Shown: piece by piece, positions 34,025 to 43,185 of the stretch
Position numbering within the stretch: position 1 is the stretch's first letter
How the letters are laid out: the number at the start of each line of letters is the position of its first letter
Origin: Cyclobacteriaceae bacterium
GTDB lineage: Bacteria; Bacteroidota; Bacteroidia; Cytophagales; Cyclobacteriaceae
DNA length: 64,000 bases
Reading direction: 5' to 3'
NCBI GenBank assembly: GCA_016787755.1
Contig: JAEUUA010000002.1
Location: forward strand, 124,001 to 188,000
Program-made: the position numbers and the translations under genes
The notes under the pieces: generated by a model
What the model was told of the DNA's origin: nothing
The model's input: the letters and a program-made list of their open reading frames with translations, nothing else
The model's database searches: none

Positions 34025-35404
34025 GTGATTTTTACAAATAAATATTTTTCGCCTCGTTTATGGGCCAATCTATACATTGCTATAGATGCGGTTATTGCTA
34101 ATAAAATGCGTTCTCTGCTCACAGCGCTCGGTATTATTTTTGGAGTGGCCGCAGTAATTGCCATGTTAGCCATCGGCAATGGAGCTCAGCAAGAAATTCT
34201 AAACCAGATTAAGTTAGTAGGGGTTAATAACATTGTTATTAAACCAATCATCGAACAAAAGGAAGAGAAGTTAGATGAGCAGGCAAACGGAAAAAAAGAA
34301 AAGAAAAAGTTTTCGCCTGGTCTTACCATTCGTGATGTACATAGTATACGCACAACTATCCCCGGCTTAGAGCGAGTCAGTCCGGAAATAATTCTAAACA
34401 CAAACGTGATTCGAAACGGCATCAGAAGGTCGGCAAAACTGGTTGGTGTAGAACCAACCTATTTTGAGATTTATGATTTTCAAATGGCCGAAGGCCGGAT
34501 GTTCAATGATGAACAAATGCGATTGGGATCATCTGTATGTATTATTGGGTCGGGATTGAAAAGTCGATTTTTTCCTACGGAAAATGCAATTGGGAAAAGT
34601 ATCAAAGTGGGACCGCATTGGCTTACGATTGTTGGCGTGATGCGCGAACGCCTGGTGTCAGAAAGCAGTATTAGCAAATTAGGGATTCGAGATTTTAATA
34701 TGGATGTGTATGCACCCCTTCAGAGTGTATTAATCCGATACCAGAATAGAGATTTGATTACTACCGAAGAGTTGCGGTTGGCTAATATGCGAAGTCAGGG
34801 TTTTAATGATGGCAGCAGCGAATCTGAAGAAAGCGAATTGGAAAAGAAAAATTACCATCAGCTGGACAGACTGGTTATTCAGGTAGGAGAGACTGCAAAG
34901 CTACAATCTACGGCCGAAGTATTATCGCGTTTACTTGCTCGCAGGCATTATGAATTAATTGATTTTGAGATTGAGATTCCAGAGCTTTTATTAAAGCAAC
35001 AGCAACGGACGAATGATATTTTTAATTATGTGTTAGGGGCGATTGCAGGCATTTCACTTTTAGTAGGAGGTATTGGTATTATGAATATTATGCTTGCCTC
35101 CGTGCTTGAACGAATTAAGGAGATTGGATTGCGCCTTTCTATTGGAGCTCAAAAAAGCGATGTAGTTCAGCAATTTTTATTCGAGGCCGTTATGATTAGT
35201 GTATCGGGCGGACTCATTGGAGTTGTGCTAGGTGTCACCATGGCCTATCTGGTTTCAGTATTTGCTGGAATCCCTACCATTATCAGTTTCTCTTCGATTG
35301 TCCTTTCATTTGGTGTAGCTGCTACTGTGGGGTTGATTTTTGGAATCGCCCCAGCCCGAAAAGCTGCCAGTCAAGATCCAATAGCCTCTTTACGATATGA
35401 GTAA
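34025..35404 (+). CDS. MacB/FtsX-type ABC transporter permease without ATPase domain
   Basis: The 459-residue permease starts with GTG 34025, three bases after the adaptor stop. It has an N-terminal span (MRSLLTALGIIFGVAAVIAM near 24-43), a large periplasmic MacB_PCD domain (about 45-330) and three C-terminal spans of the FtsX type (about 338-455). These include GIMNIMLASVLERIKEIGLR and ISVSGGLIGVVLG. There is no nucleotide-binding domain in this protein and none next to it, unlike E. coli MacB. An ATPase encoded elsewhere is needed. It probably exports a peptide, lipoprotein or toxic compound. It overlaps the TolC gene by eight bases. Confidence 0.9.
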   Translation: MIFTNKYFSPRLWANLYIAIDAVIANKMRSLLTALGIIFGVAAVIAMLAIGNGAQQEILNQIKLVGVNNIVIKPIIEQKEEKLDEQANGKKEKKKFSPGLTIRDVHSIRTTIPGLERVSPEIILNTNVIRNGIRRSAKLVGVEPTYFEIYDFQMAEGRMFNDEQMRLGSSVCIIGSGLKSRFFPTENAIGKSIKVGPHWLTIVGVMRERLVSESSISKLGIRDFNMDVYAPLQSVLIRYQNRDLITTEELRLANMRSQGFNDGSSESEESELEKKNYHQLDRLVIQVGETAKLQSTAEVLSRLLARRHYELIDFEIEIPELLLKQQQRTNDIFNYVLGAIAGISLLVGGIGIMNIMLASVLERIKEIGLRLSIGAQKSDVVQQFLFEAVMISVSGGLIGVVLGVTMAYLVSVFAGIPTIISFSSIVLSFGVAATVGLIFGIAPARKAASQDPIASLRYE

Positions 35405-36854
35405 AAAAATATTCTTGTTCAGTTTGGTGCTCACTTGTGCATCACTTGCTAAAGCTCAAAACATATTTTCCATTGAAGAAATCATTAGCCGGGCAAAAGA
35501 GCAATCTATTTTTTCGAAGCAGGCTGAAACTCAACGCGAAACAAGCTACTGGCAGTATCGTTCGTTTCGTACTAATTACAATCCACAATTAAGGCTGGGA
35601 GGTAACGTGCCTACGTACTCAAACTCAGTAAGAGCGGTTAATCAGCCGGACGGTTCTCTGGTATATCTTCCATTAAATCAAATTAACCCGAATGTGAATG
35701 TTGGATTACAGCAACCAATTGCTTTAACCGGGGGAAACATCTCAGCCAATACTGGATATAACTTTTTTAATAACATTTCTACGAACGCAACGCAATGGAG
35801 CGGTACAGTTTTAAATGTTCGGTTAAGCCAGCCCGTGTTTGGATATAATCCATGGAAATGGGATAAGAGAATAAAGCCTATTGTGTTTGAAGAATCAAAA
35901 CGCATTTATGTCGAACGCACGGAGCAAATCAGCAGCAATGCGGTAAGTTTTTTCTTTGATGTGTTGGTACAGCAAGTAAATCAACAAATAGCCACTTTCA
36001 ATTTAGCTAACAATGACACGATCAATAAAATTGAACAAGGTCGATATAACATCGGTACTACCTCTCAGGATAAACTATTACAAGTTCAACTTCAATTATT
36101 AAGGTCGAGACAAGAAGTTGCGCAAGCTAGACTTGATTTGGAGTCTGCACGATTGCAATTGCGTTCTTATATCGGTTTGAGAGATGGTGATAGTTTTCAA
36201 TTGGTTCTGCCAGATAAGATTCCACCCTTTGAAGTTACGGTGGAAGAAGCCCTTAAATACGCAAGAATGAATCGGGCCGACTACATTGGCTTTGAAAGAA
36301 GGCGCTTAGAAGCTGAGAGTGAAGTAGCCCAAGCAAAAGGACAACGGTATCAAACTACTATCTCAGCTTCATATGGGTTAAATAATGTGGGGCCAACGGT
36401 ATCGGATTTGTATTCGAACCCCACCAAGCAACAGATTGCTGATGTATCGTTTAATGTGCCCATTGTAGATTGGGGGAGACGAAGGGCTTCCATGCAGACA
36501 GCATATGCAAACAAGAAGTTGAGGGACTATGTGATTGAGCAAGATAAAATAACTTTTGAACAGGAAATTATTACAAAGGTGAATCAGTTTGAAATGCTAC
36601 GACTACAAATTGAGATTACTAAAAAATCGGATGAAGTGGCGCAAGAACGATATAACGTGGCTCAAAATCGCTACCTGATTGGAAAGATTGACATTACTAA
36701 CCTAAATATTGCTTTGCGAGAAAAAGATGATGCCAAGCGAAGTTACCTGCAAGCCCTTAAATCTTTTTGGACTTCCTATTACGATTTGCGAAGGTTAACG
36801 CTCTACGACTTTGCGAATAAGAGTTTACTCTATGTTCCAGATGGCGAAGATTAG
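35397..36854 (+). CDS. TolC-family outer membrane efflux protein
   Basis: The 485-residue protein has a signal peptide (about 1-20) and the long amphipathic helical repeats of TolC. Recognisable pieces are EQGRYNIGTTSQDKLLQVQ, EVAQARLDLESARLQLRSY (about 230-260) and the second repeat RYNVAQNRYLIGKIDITNLN near 420-440. Residues YN or RL at the helix ends fit the channel architecture. It is the third gene of the adaptor-permease-TolC operon, with the start codon overlapping the permease stop. It spans the outer membrane and periplasm. The gene is convergent with uxaB, 12 bases away, with no terminator seen between. Confidence 0.92.
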   Translation: MSKKIFLFSLVLTCASLAKAQNIFSIEEIISRAKEQSIFSKQAETQRETSYWQYRSFRTNYNPQLRLGGNVPTYSNSVRAVNQPDGSLVYLPLNQINPNVNVGLQQPIALTGGNISANTGYNFFNNISTNATQWSGTVLNVRLSQPVFGYNPWKWDKRIKPIVFEESKRIYVERTEQISSNAVSFFFDVLVQQVNQQIATFNLANNDTINKIEQGRYNIGTTSQDKLLQVQLQLLRSRQEVAQARLDLESARLQLRSYIGLRDGDSFQLVLPDKIPPFEVTVEEALKYARMNRADYIGFERRRLEAESEVAQAKGQRYQTTISASYGLNNVGPTVSDLYSNPTKQQIADVSFNVPIVDWGRRRASMQTAYANKKLRDYVIEQDKITFEQEIITKVNQFEMLRLQIEITKKSDEVAQERYNVAQNRYLIGKIDITNLNIALREKDDAKRSYLQALKSFWTSYYDLRRLTLYDFANKSLLYVPDGED

Positions 36855-36866
36855 ATTCGCACAAAC

Positions 36867-38309
36867 TTAAGAGTAGGTTTTATTTTCGTCCAACAACATA
36901 AGTTTATCGAGTACTATCTTTTCGAACCCTGCTATTGCAGTTAGGTCAGTACCCCAAAGACTTTGATTCGATAATACCGCTTGAATTGTTTTTGAGCAAT
37001 CGTTCAGCCCCCACGCTTGTTTGAAAAAATCAAGAACCTCTGTAGAGTCATTGAGGGGAATAGTCTCTCCTTGCCATTCGCCTTTATAAAAACGAATCAA
37101 TGCCGCTAATGAAAAAACTAATCGTTCCGGAAGTTTGCCAGTCTTTTTATGGTACCCAAGAAGTGAGGGTAGTACCCGAACTTTAAATTTGGAAATTGAA
37201 TTTAGAGCGATGCTAATCAATTCATGCTTAATGAATGGATTTTGAAACCGTTCGATTACGTCATTCGCAAATTGTTGAAGTTCATCGGCTGGTAAATCCA
37301 GTGTGGGTACAATTTCTTCACGGATCGCGTCTCTTATAAATTTTCCGATAATCTCATCATCCACAGATTCTTTGACAAAACGTAAACCACTTAAATAGGC
37401 AACCGGAACGAGTGCTGTATGAGCCCCATTTAAGATTCTGACTTTTCTTGTGCGGTAAGGTGTAAGATCAGACACAAACTTTACTTGCAATCCGGCCTTC
37501 TCTGTAGGAAATGCTTTCTTAACAACCAATGGTGCTTCGATTACCCAGAGGTGAAAAGGTTCGGCAGAAACAACCAGGTTATCTTCAAAGCCCAATTGTT
37601 GTTGAATTTCTTTGATTGTGTCTTTCGGAAAACCAGGCACAATTCGATCTACGAGTGTATTGCAGAAAACACAGGTTTCGATAATCCAATTTTTAAACTC
37701 GGTTGACAGTTTCCAATGATCGACATACTGTAAAACAATACGCTTTAAGGTTTCACCATTCTTCTCAATGAGTTCGCACGGTAAAAAATAAAGTCCTTTG
37801 TCATCCGCTCCTTTGTAAAGTAAAAAACGATGATATAAAAGCTTTGTAATTTTTCCGGGAAAACTAGCTGGCAATACATCAACATTTGTATCATCTGCGT
37901 TGAATTCAATGCCCGACTCGGTCGTATTTGAAATAACAAACTTTAAATCAGGATTTTCACACGCTTTAATAAATTCCGATTCGTTGAGATACGGATTGAT
38001 TGCGCTGCTTACACTTTTGATCAATCGGGTTTCGGAAATAGTTTTACCCTGTTGAATACCATTCAGTACCACATGGTACAGGCAGTCCTGATCCTTCAAG
38101 GCCTGAATCATCCCGGAAGGCAATGGTTGAATGATTTGAATGTTTCCATTGAAATCTGTTTTTTCGTTCAGGATATCAATCATCCAATCAGCAAAAGCCC
38201 GGAGAAAATTACCTTCTCCAAACTGTAAAACTTTGATAGGTCTTTTAGGTAATGGAATAGCCTGTTGATTCAATGCCTTCATACTATTTTCTATAGAATT
38301 AGATGTCAT
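36867..38309 (-). CDS. uxaB: Tagaturonate reductase (altronate oxidoreductase)
   Basis: UxaB reduces D-tagaturonate to D-altronate with NADH, the second step of galacturonate breakdown. The 480-residue protein matches E. coli UxaB block by block. Matches include VLQFGEGNFLRAFADWMID (about 29-47), FVISNTTESGIEF, FLPCELIEKNGETLKRIVLQ and RKVRILNGAHTALVPVAY (about 291-308), which contains the catalytic Lys region. A later RFQNPFIKHELISIALNS is also shared. UxuB (mannonate) would be longer and differ in these blocks. It is the last gene of the operon uxaA-kduI-lacI-uxaB, five bases after the regulator gene. Confidence 0.95.
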   Translation of the reverse strand: MTSNSIENSMKALNQQAIPLPKRPIKVLQFGEGNFLRAFADWMIDILNEKTDFNGNIQIIQPLPSGMIQALKDQDCLYHVVLNGIQQGKTISETRLIKSVSSAINPYLNESEFIKACENPDLKFVISNTTESGIEFNADDTNVDVLPASFPGKITKLLYHRFLLYKGADDKGLYFLPCELIEKNGETLKRIVLQYVDHWKLSTEFKNWIIETCVFCNTLVDRIVPGFPKDTIKEIQQQLGFEDNLVVSAEPFHLWVIEAPLVVKKAFPTEKAGLQVKFVSDLTPYRTRKVRILNGAHTALVPVAYLSGLRFVKESVDDEIIGKFIRDAIREEIVPTLDLPADELQQFANDVIERFQNPFIKHELISIALNSISKFKVRVLPSLLGYHKKTGKLPERLVFSLAALIRFYKGEWQGETIPLNDSTEVLDFFKQAWGLNDCSKTIQAVLSNQSLWGTDLTAIAGFEKIVLDKLMLLDENKTYS

Positions 38310-38314
38310 TCTGT

Positions 38315-39334
38315 TTACTTAACAGACGATTTACGAATGATTAGTTCAGGGTTAAGTACAATTTTTTGAGGGATAAATATTTTATCTTTGTTATTTATTT
38401 CTTCTAGAAAAATTTCGGCAGCAGCATTGCCCATGCGTGTGCTGTGTTGTTCGATTGTTGAAAGTGAGGGCTCCGTTAAGTAGGTGAAAGGTTCATTGCT
38501 GAAGCCAACCAGTTTTACTTCTTCAGGTACCTTAATTCCATGCTCCTTTAATATTTGAAGCGCACCCATAATGCCATACGCACTGGCAGAAAAAATACCA
38601 TCGGGAGGTTGTGGCAACTGTAACAATTTTTCCATCGCAGCGCGCCCGTCTTCTAATTGAAGATTTCCTTCCACTACATAAGTATCATCATAAGTAAGTC
38701 CATTGTCAATCAACGCTGCTTTATAACCGCGCAGGCGTTCTTTATAGATATTTATTTTACGCACATTCGTAAAATGACTAATACGTGTGCAACCCTGTTG
38801 TATCAGGTGTTCCGTGGCTTTGTAAGCACCCAGAAAATCATCTAAAACTACCTGGCTCATTCCTAACCCATCGATCGTTCGGTCGAACATAATTACAGGA
38901 ACTCCTTTCTCTTTAGCCTTTAAAAAATGATCAAAGTTTGTAGTTGCTTTAGCAAACGATACGATGATCCCATCAACTTGTGCATTCAATAAGGCATTTA
39001 CTGTGGCCACTTCCTTTTCGTAATTGTCGTGACTTTGACAAATCATTACGTTATACCGCGATGTGTTGGCGATTTCTTCAATGCCATGAACTACAGACGA
39101 AAAAAAACTTCTGTCTATAGAAGGAACGATGATGCCGATAATATTACTTCTTCCACTGCGCAGGGAAGCCGCAATTTGGTTAGGTTGATAGTTTAATGTT
39201 TCCGCGACTTTCTGAACTGCTTTTTTGGTTGCAACACTTATTCTTGGATGATTGTTAAGCGCTCGTGAAACCGTGGAGGCAGTGATATTTAGTTTTTCAG
39301 CGATATCATGAATGGTCGATTTTCCTTTCTTCAT
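38315..39334 (-). CDS. LacI-family transcriptional regulator of hexuronate genes
   Basis: The 339-residue regulator starts at ATG 39334 (a TTG at 39355 also keeps the frame but is less likely). Residues 4-53 are the helix-turn-helix and hinge helix: STIHDIAEKLNITASTVSRA, followed by the RISVATKKAV and ASLRSGRS blocks. The rest is a periplasmic-binding-like ligand domain. It lies within the hexuronate operon and probably represses it until an intermediate such as KDG binds. The likely operator is the 12-bp palindrome at 41924-41935 in the divergent control region. Regulation is inferred from location and motif shape; the inducer is not known. Confidence 0.92.
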   Translation of the reverse strand: MKKGKSTIHDIAEKLNITASTVSRALNNHPRISVATKKAVQKVAETLNYQPNQIAASLRSGRSNIIGIIVPSIDRSFFSSVVHGIEEIANTSRYNVMICQSHDNYEKEVATVNALLNAQVDGIIVSFAKATTNFDHFLKAKEKGVPVIMFDRTIDGLGMSQVVLDDFLGAYKATEHLIQQGCTRISHFTNVRKINIYKERLRGYKAALIDNGLTYDDTYVVEGNLQLEDGRAAMEKLLQLPQPPDGIFSASAYGIMGALQILKEHGIKVPEEVKLVGFSNEPFTYLTEPSLSTIEQHSTRMGNAAAEIFLEEINNKDKIFIPQKIVLNPELIIRKSSVK

Positions 39335-39374
39335 AGGAGATTTACTAATTATCAATAAAAGGAACGAGGTAAGT

Positions 39375-40202
39375 TCATTTCAGTTCATCAGGTGTAACAG
39401 CATCCATATCTGTATAGTCAAGATTTTCTCCGGCCATTCCCCAAATGAACGTGTAGTGAGAGGTACCTGCCCCTGAGTGAATAGACCATGGCGGAGATAG
39501 CACGGCTTGATTATTCTTCATCCAAATGTGCCTGGTCTCCTGTGGGTGCCCTAAAAAATGGCAAACCACCTGATCTTCGGGAATATCAAAATAAAGATAC
39601 ACTTCCATGCGCCTGTCGTGAGTGTGCGCTGGCATGGTATTCCATACATTACCCGATTTTAATTCTGTTAAGCCCATTTGCAATTGACACGTAGGCAGTA
39701 TACTATTCACTAAAAGTTTTCGAATGGTTCGTTGGTTAGCGGTGTGTGACTGACCCATTTCAACCGTCTCTGCTTCATCCAGAGTTACCTTTTGAGTGGG
39801 GTAAGCTTTATGAGCAGGGGCACTATTAAAATAAAACAAGGGAACACCCTGGCCTGTCTTTTCAAAAATTACTTCAGTTACATCCCTGCCAATGTATAAG
39901 GCATCTTTCTTATTCAAGACAACTTGAACACCATCAACGGTAATTGTACCGGGATCACCTACGTTTATTATTCCTATTTCTCTCCGTTGCAAAAAGAAAT
40001 CAGCTTTTAATTCTGGTGTGGAGTCAAGTTTAATGGATTTCGAGATAGGTTGAACCCCGCCAATAATCATTCGATCGTAGTGAGAATAGGTATAGGTGAT
40101 CAAATCCTTTTGGAAAAGAGTAGGAATCAGAAAGGATTCTCGAATCTGTTCAGTATTTAATGTTTTAAAATGATCAGGATGAATAGCAAAGCGAGGGTTC
40201 AT
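39375..40202 (-). CDS. kduI: 5-dehydro-4-deoxy-D-glucuronate isomerase
   Basis: KduI is a Zn-dependent cupin that interconverts 5-keto-4-deoxyuronate and 3-deoxy-D-glycero-2,5-hexodiulosonate in pectin breakdown. The 275 residues fit the family. The metal site is in PAHTHDRRMEVYLYFD (about 195-212) with His, His and Glu ligands, and the last His lies in PPWSIHSGAGTSHYTF near 238-253. E. coli KduI has also been reported to isomerise galacturonate and glucuronate. That is relevant because UxaC, the usual isomerase, is missing from this locus, as is KduD. The gene lies 53 bases after uxaA and 40 before the regulator. Confidence 0.94.
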   Translation of the reverse strand: MNPRFAIHPDHFKTLNTEQIRESFLIPTLFQKDLITYTYSHYDRMIIGGVQPISKSIKLDSTPELKADFFLQRREIGIINVGDPGTITVDGVQVVLNKKDALYIGRDVTEVIFEKTGQGVPLFYFNSAPAHKAYPTQKVTLDEAETVEMGQSHTANQRTIRKLLVNSILPTCQLQMGLTELKSGNVWNTMPAHTHDRRMEVYLYFDIPEDQVVCHFLGHPQETRHIWMKNNQAVLSPPWSIHSGAGTSHYTFIWGMAGENLDYTDMDAVTPDELK

Positions 40203-40255
40203 AAAAATCTAAAATAAAATGTGTTATTCTTTGAAATTAAATAGTGAGGTTGCCT

Positions 40256-41902
40256 CTACAAGGAAACCCCACGTTTCCACGGAATAAAATCATCTTGGTT
40301 TAGAAGCACTGCTTTTGGTTTTATGTTGCCACTCGCGATCTCAATAATAAAATCAAGAATTTGTTCGCCCATTTGTTCAATAGTTTTCTCTCCTGAAATT
40401 ACCGGGCCGCAATCCACATCAATGATGTCGGGCATTTTTTTAGCCAGCTTTGTATTGGAAGAAATCTTTATTACCGGGCTAATTGGATTTCCTGTTGGAG
40501 TTCCCAGACCAGTCGTGAAGAGAATGATATTAGCTCCTGATCCCGCCATGGCGGTTGTACTCTCCACATCATTACCTGGTGTGCATAATAAATTAAGCCC
40601 GGGCTTGGTAGCATATTCGGTATAATCCAACACAGCAGCTACCGGTGATGTTCCGCCTTTCTTAGCAGCGCCTGCCGATTTCATGGCATCCGTAATCAAC
40701 CCATCTTTAATATTTCCGGGCGATGGGTTCATATCAAAACCAGAACCAACCGATTCCGCAGCTTTTGAATACGCACGCATCAAAGTTGAAAACTTGCTTG
40801 CGGTTGCATCATCAACAGTGCGGTTGATAAGTTCTTGTTCAACACCACACAGTTCAGGAAATTCTGATAAGATTGTTTTGCCACCAAGCGCTACGATTAA
40901 ATCTGAAGTATGACCGATGGCCGGGTTGGCTGAGATACCAGAGAATCCATCCGAACCACCACACTCTAATCCAATAACCAGTTTACTTAATGGAGCCGGC
41001 TTACGCGATTCTTTGTCAACCTCCATTAATGCGAGGAAGGTTTGTTTAATGGCCTGAGCTAGCAATTCATTTTCAGTACCTTCTTTTTGTTGTTCTAAAA
41101 TGATCAAAGGTTTTTTGAAATCACTGTTGAGGGCAGCTAATTTTTTTCTAAGAATTTCAGGTTGTGCATTCTGGCAACCTAAGCTGAGTACAGTTGCACC
41201 GGCCACATTTGGATTGTTAATATATCCGGCAAGCAAAGCGCAAAGTGCTTCTGAATCTTGTCGCGTGCCACCGCAACCCCCTTCGTGAGTCAAGAATTTA
41301 ATGCCATCCAGGTTGTTGAAGATTTTTGATTTTCCATTGGTTTGATTTTCACCCAAGGTAAGCGATTCAATGCCGGCTGTGTTTCCGCTTTTATATAGTT
41401 GAACCAGTTCGTGTACATAATCTTTATAGGCGTTGTGTTTTCCAAAGCCAAGTTCTTCCTCAAACGCCTGGCGGATTACATTCACATTTCGGTTCTCACA
41501 AAACACTAAAGGAACTACAATCCAATAGTTAGCTGTTCCTACTTGTCCATCGGGGCGATGATAGCCCATAAAATTTTTGCTTTTCCAACTTCCTGTCTCA
41601 GGTGCTTTCCAAGTATAGGTTGCATTGCGCCCGCTATATTGAGCTGACTGGTGTTTTACATTGTGAGTTCCGATGGCTCCCCCTTCCGGAATCTTTTCTA
41701 TGGCCTTGCCTACCAGCAGTCCATACATTCTTATTTCATCTTGTGGATTCATGACCTGTAGCACAAATTTGTGTTTCGCGGGTATGTCCTGAACCAGGGT
41801 AATCGTGTTGCCTTCGTATTCAATTTTTTCACCGGTTTTTAGATCTGTCAGAGCAACCAAAACATTGTCGGAAGGGTGAATTTTTAAGAACTTCTTCGCC
41901 AT
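40256..41902 (-). CDS. uxaA: Altronate dehydratase
   Basis: UxaA dehydrates D-altronate to 2-keto-3-deoxygluconate (KDG). The 548-residue protein has both halves of the family: an N-terminal SAF domain (about 1-95: DNVLVALTDLKTGEKIEYEG and IPEGGAIGTHNVK), then the catalytic half. The latter includes GQVGTANYWIVVPLVFCENR, the Cys-bearing LTHEGGCGGTRQDSE, LECGGSDGFSGISANP near 320 and CGPVISGEKTIEQMG. The conserved Cys and His residues are present, consistent with the Fe-dependent enzyme. It is the first gene of the minus-strand hexuronate operon. A LacI-type palindrome lies 22-33 bases upstream of its start. Confidence 0.96.
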   Translation of the reverse strand: MAKKFLKIHPSDNVLVALTDLKTGEKIEYEGNTITLVQDIPAKHKFVLQVMNPQDEIRMYGLLVGKAIEKIPEGGAIGTHNVKHQSAQYSGRNATYTWKAPETGSWKSKNFMGYHRPDGQVGTANYWIVVPLVFCENRNVNVIRQAFEEELGFGKHNAYKDYVHELVQLYKSGNTAGIESLTLGENQTNGKSKIFNNLDGIKFLTHEGGCGGTRQDSEALCALLAGYINNPNVAGATVLSLGCQNAQPEILRKKLAALNSDFKKPLIILEQQKEGTENELLAQAIKQTFLALMEVDKESRKPAPLSKLVIGLECGGSDGFSGISANPAIGHTSDLIVALGGKTILSEFPELCGVEQELINRTVDDATASKFSTLMRAYSKAAESVGSGFDMNPSPGNIKDGLITDAMKSAGAAKKGGTSPVAAVLDYTEYATKPGLNLLCTPGNDVESTTAMAGSGANIILFTTGLGTPTGNPISPVIKISSNTKLAKKMPDIIDVDCGPVISGEKTIEQMGEQILDFIIEIASGNIKPKAVLLNQDDFIPWKRGVSL

Positions 41903-41923
41903 ATAAATATTTGACTAAAATGA

Positions 41924-41935
41924 GCAATCGATTGC
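41924..41935. promoter_or_regulatory. Candidate LacI-family operator between the two hexuronate operons
   Basis: GCAATCGATTGC is a perfect 12-bp palindrome with the central CG typical of LacI-family operators. It lies 22 bases upstream of uxaA and 165 upstream of kdgK. On the plus strand its TTG is followed 21 bases later by TAAATTTG (41956-41963), a good -7 box. A bound regulator would therefore cover the -33 element of a kdgK promoter as well as block uxaA. I saw no second copy in the locus. Confidence 0.66.
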
Positions 41936-42099
41936 GCAAGTTACAGGTTTTACCCTAAATTTGAACTTATTGCTTGAAGTATAAATGATATTTTATTTTC
42001 ATTCAATTGATGATGAAGTCAATTCTGGCTCACAGTTTTTTGAAATGCTTTTATGGAAGTTTAACGAGAGGGAAATAACAGATAACAACTAATATAAAG

Positions 42100-43137
42100 A
42101 TGAAAAACAAAGTTTTAACATTCGGTGAAATTATGCTCAGGCTTGCAACGCCTGGCTATCTTAGATTTGGTCAAGCTACAGAATTTGAAGCATCCTATGG
42201 CGGAGGTGAGGCAAACGTAGCAGTCTCTCTTGCCAACTATGGAATCCCGGCAAGTTTTGTCACCAGTTTGCCAAAAAATGACTTAGGCGATGCTGCGATT
42301 GCCTCCTTAAAATCACTTGATGTTGACACCTCGCTGATCACCCGGGGCGGAGATAGGATAGGCGTTTATTATCTGGAAGCAGGCGCTGTTAGCCGCGGAA
42401 GCAAAGTAATTTATGATCGGGCGGGAAGTTCATTTGCCAAACTAAAAAAAGGATCGATTGATTGGGATAAAGCTTTTGAAGGAGTTACCTGGTTTCATTG
42501 GACGGGTATTACTCCTGCGGTTTCCGAAGGAGCCGCTGATGCATGTTTAGAGGCGTGTGAAGTTGCTTCTAAAAAAGGGATTACGGTTTCCACAGATTTA
42601 AATTTCAGAAACAAATTATGGAAGTGGGGAAAGACTGCCGGTGAAGTAATGGAAAAACTGGTTGCTCATTGCGATGTTATTTTAGGAAATGAAGAAGATG
42701 CCGACATGGTTTTTGGCATTAAGCCCGAAGGTGTTGATGTAAAATCAGGTCATGTGGAAGGAGCCGCCTACGAATCAGTAGGCAAGCAATTGATGACAAA
42801 ATTTCCTAAAGCAAAAAAAGTAATCATCACATTGCGTGGCTCGGTAAGCGCAAGTCATAATTCATGGTCGGGGGTGTTGTGGGATGGTAAAAAATTATTG
42901 GAGGCACCTACCTATCAGATCACACATATAGTAGATCGTGTGGGTGGTGGAGATTCTTTTATGGGTGGCTTGATTTACGGATTGATTGCTTATCCCAACG
43001 ATGATCAGAAGGCATTGAATTTTGCGGTGGCCGCTTCTTGTTTGAAGCACACGATAAAAGGTGACTTCAACAGAGTAACAGTTGATGAGGTTGAAAAGTT
43101 GATGGAAGGTGATGCTTCGGGGCGCGTTTCACGATAA
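42100..43137 (+). CDS. kdgK: 2-keto-3-deoxygluconate kinase (PfkB family)
   Basis: The enzyme phosphorylates KDG to KDPG. The 345-residue ribokinase-like protein has the N-terminal sugar-binding GGGEANVAVSLANYG (about 32-46) and the C-terminal ATP site and catalytic base in VDRVGGGDSFMGG (Asp285). The substrate call is supported by its place between uxaA and two KDPG aldolase genes. PfkB kinases are hard to assign by sequence alone. It is the first gene of the plus-strand operon that diverges from uxaA; eda follows 48 bases after its stop. Confidence 0.92.
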   Translation: MKNKVLTFGEIMLRLATPGYLRFGQATEFEASYGGGEANVAVSLANYGIPASFVTSLPKNDLGDAAIASLKSLDVDTSLITRGGDRIGVYYLEAGAVSRGSKVIYDRAGSSFAKLKKGSIDWDKAFEGVTWFHWTGITPAVSEGAADACLEACEVASKKGITVSTDLNFRNKLWKWGKTAGEVMEKLVAHCDVILGNEEDADMVFGIKPEGVDVKSGHVEGAAYESVGKQLMTKFPKAKKVIITLRGSVSASHNSWSGVLWDGKKLLEAPTYQITHIVDRVGGGDSFMGGLIYGLIAYPNDDQKALNFAVAASCLKHTIKGDFNRVTVDEVEKLMEGDASGRVSR

Positions 43138-43185
43138 CTTGTACTTCTGCCTTCATTATTTATTTATCACTATTAACGCAATCTA

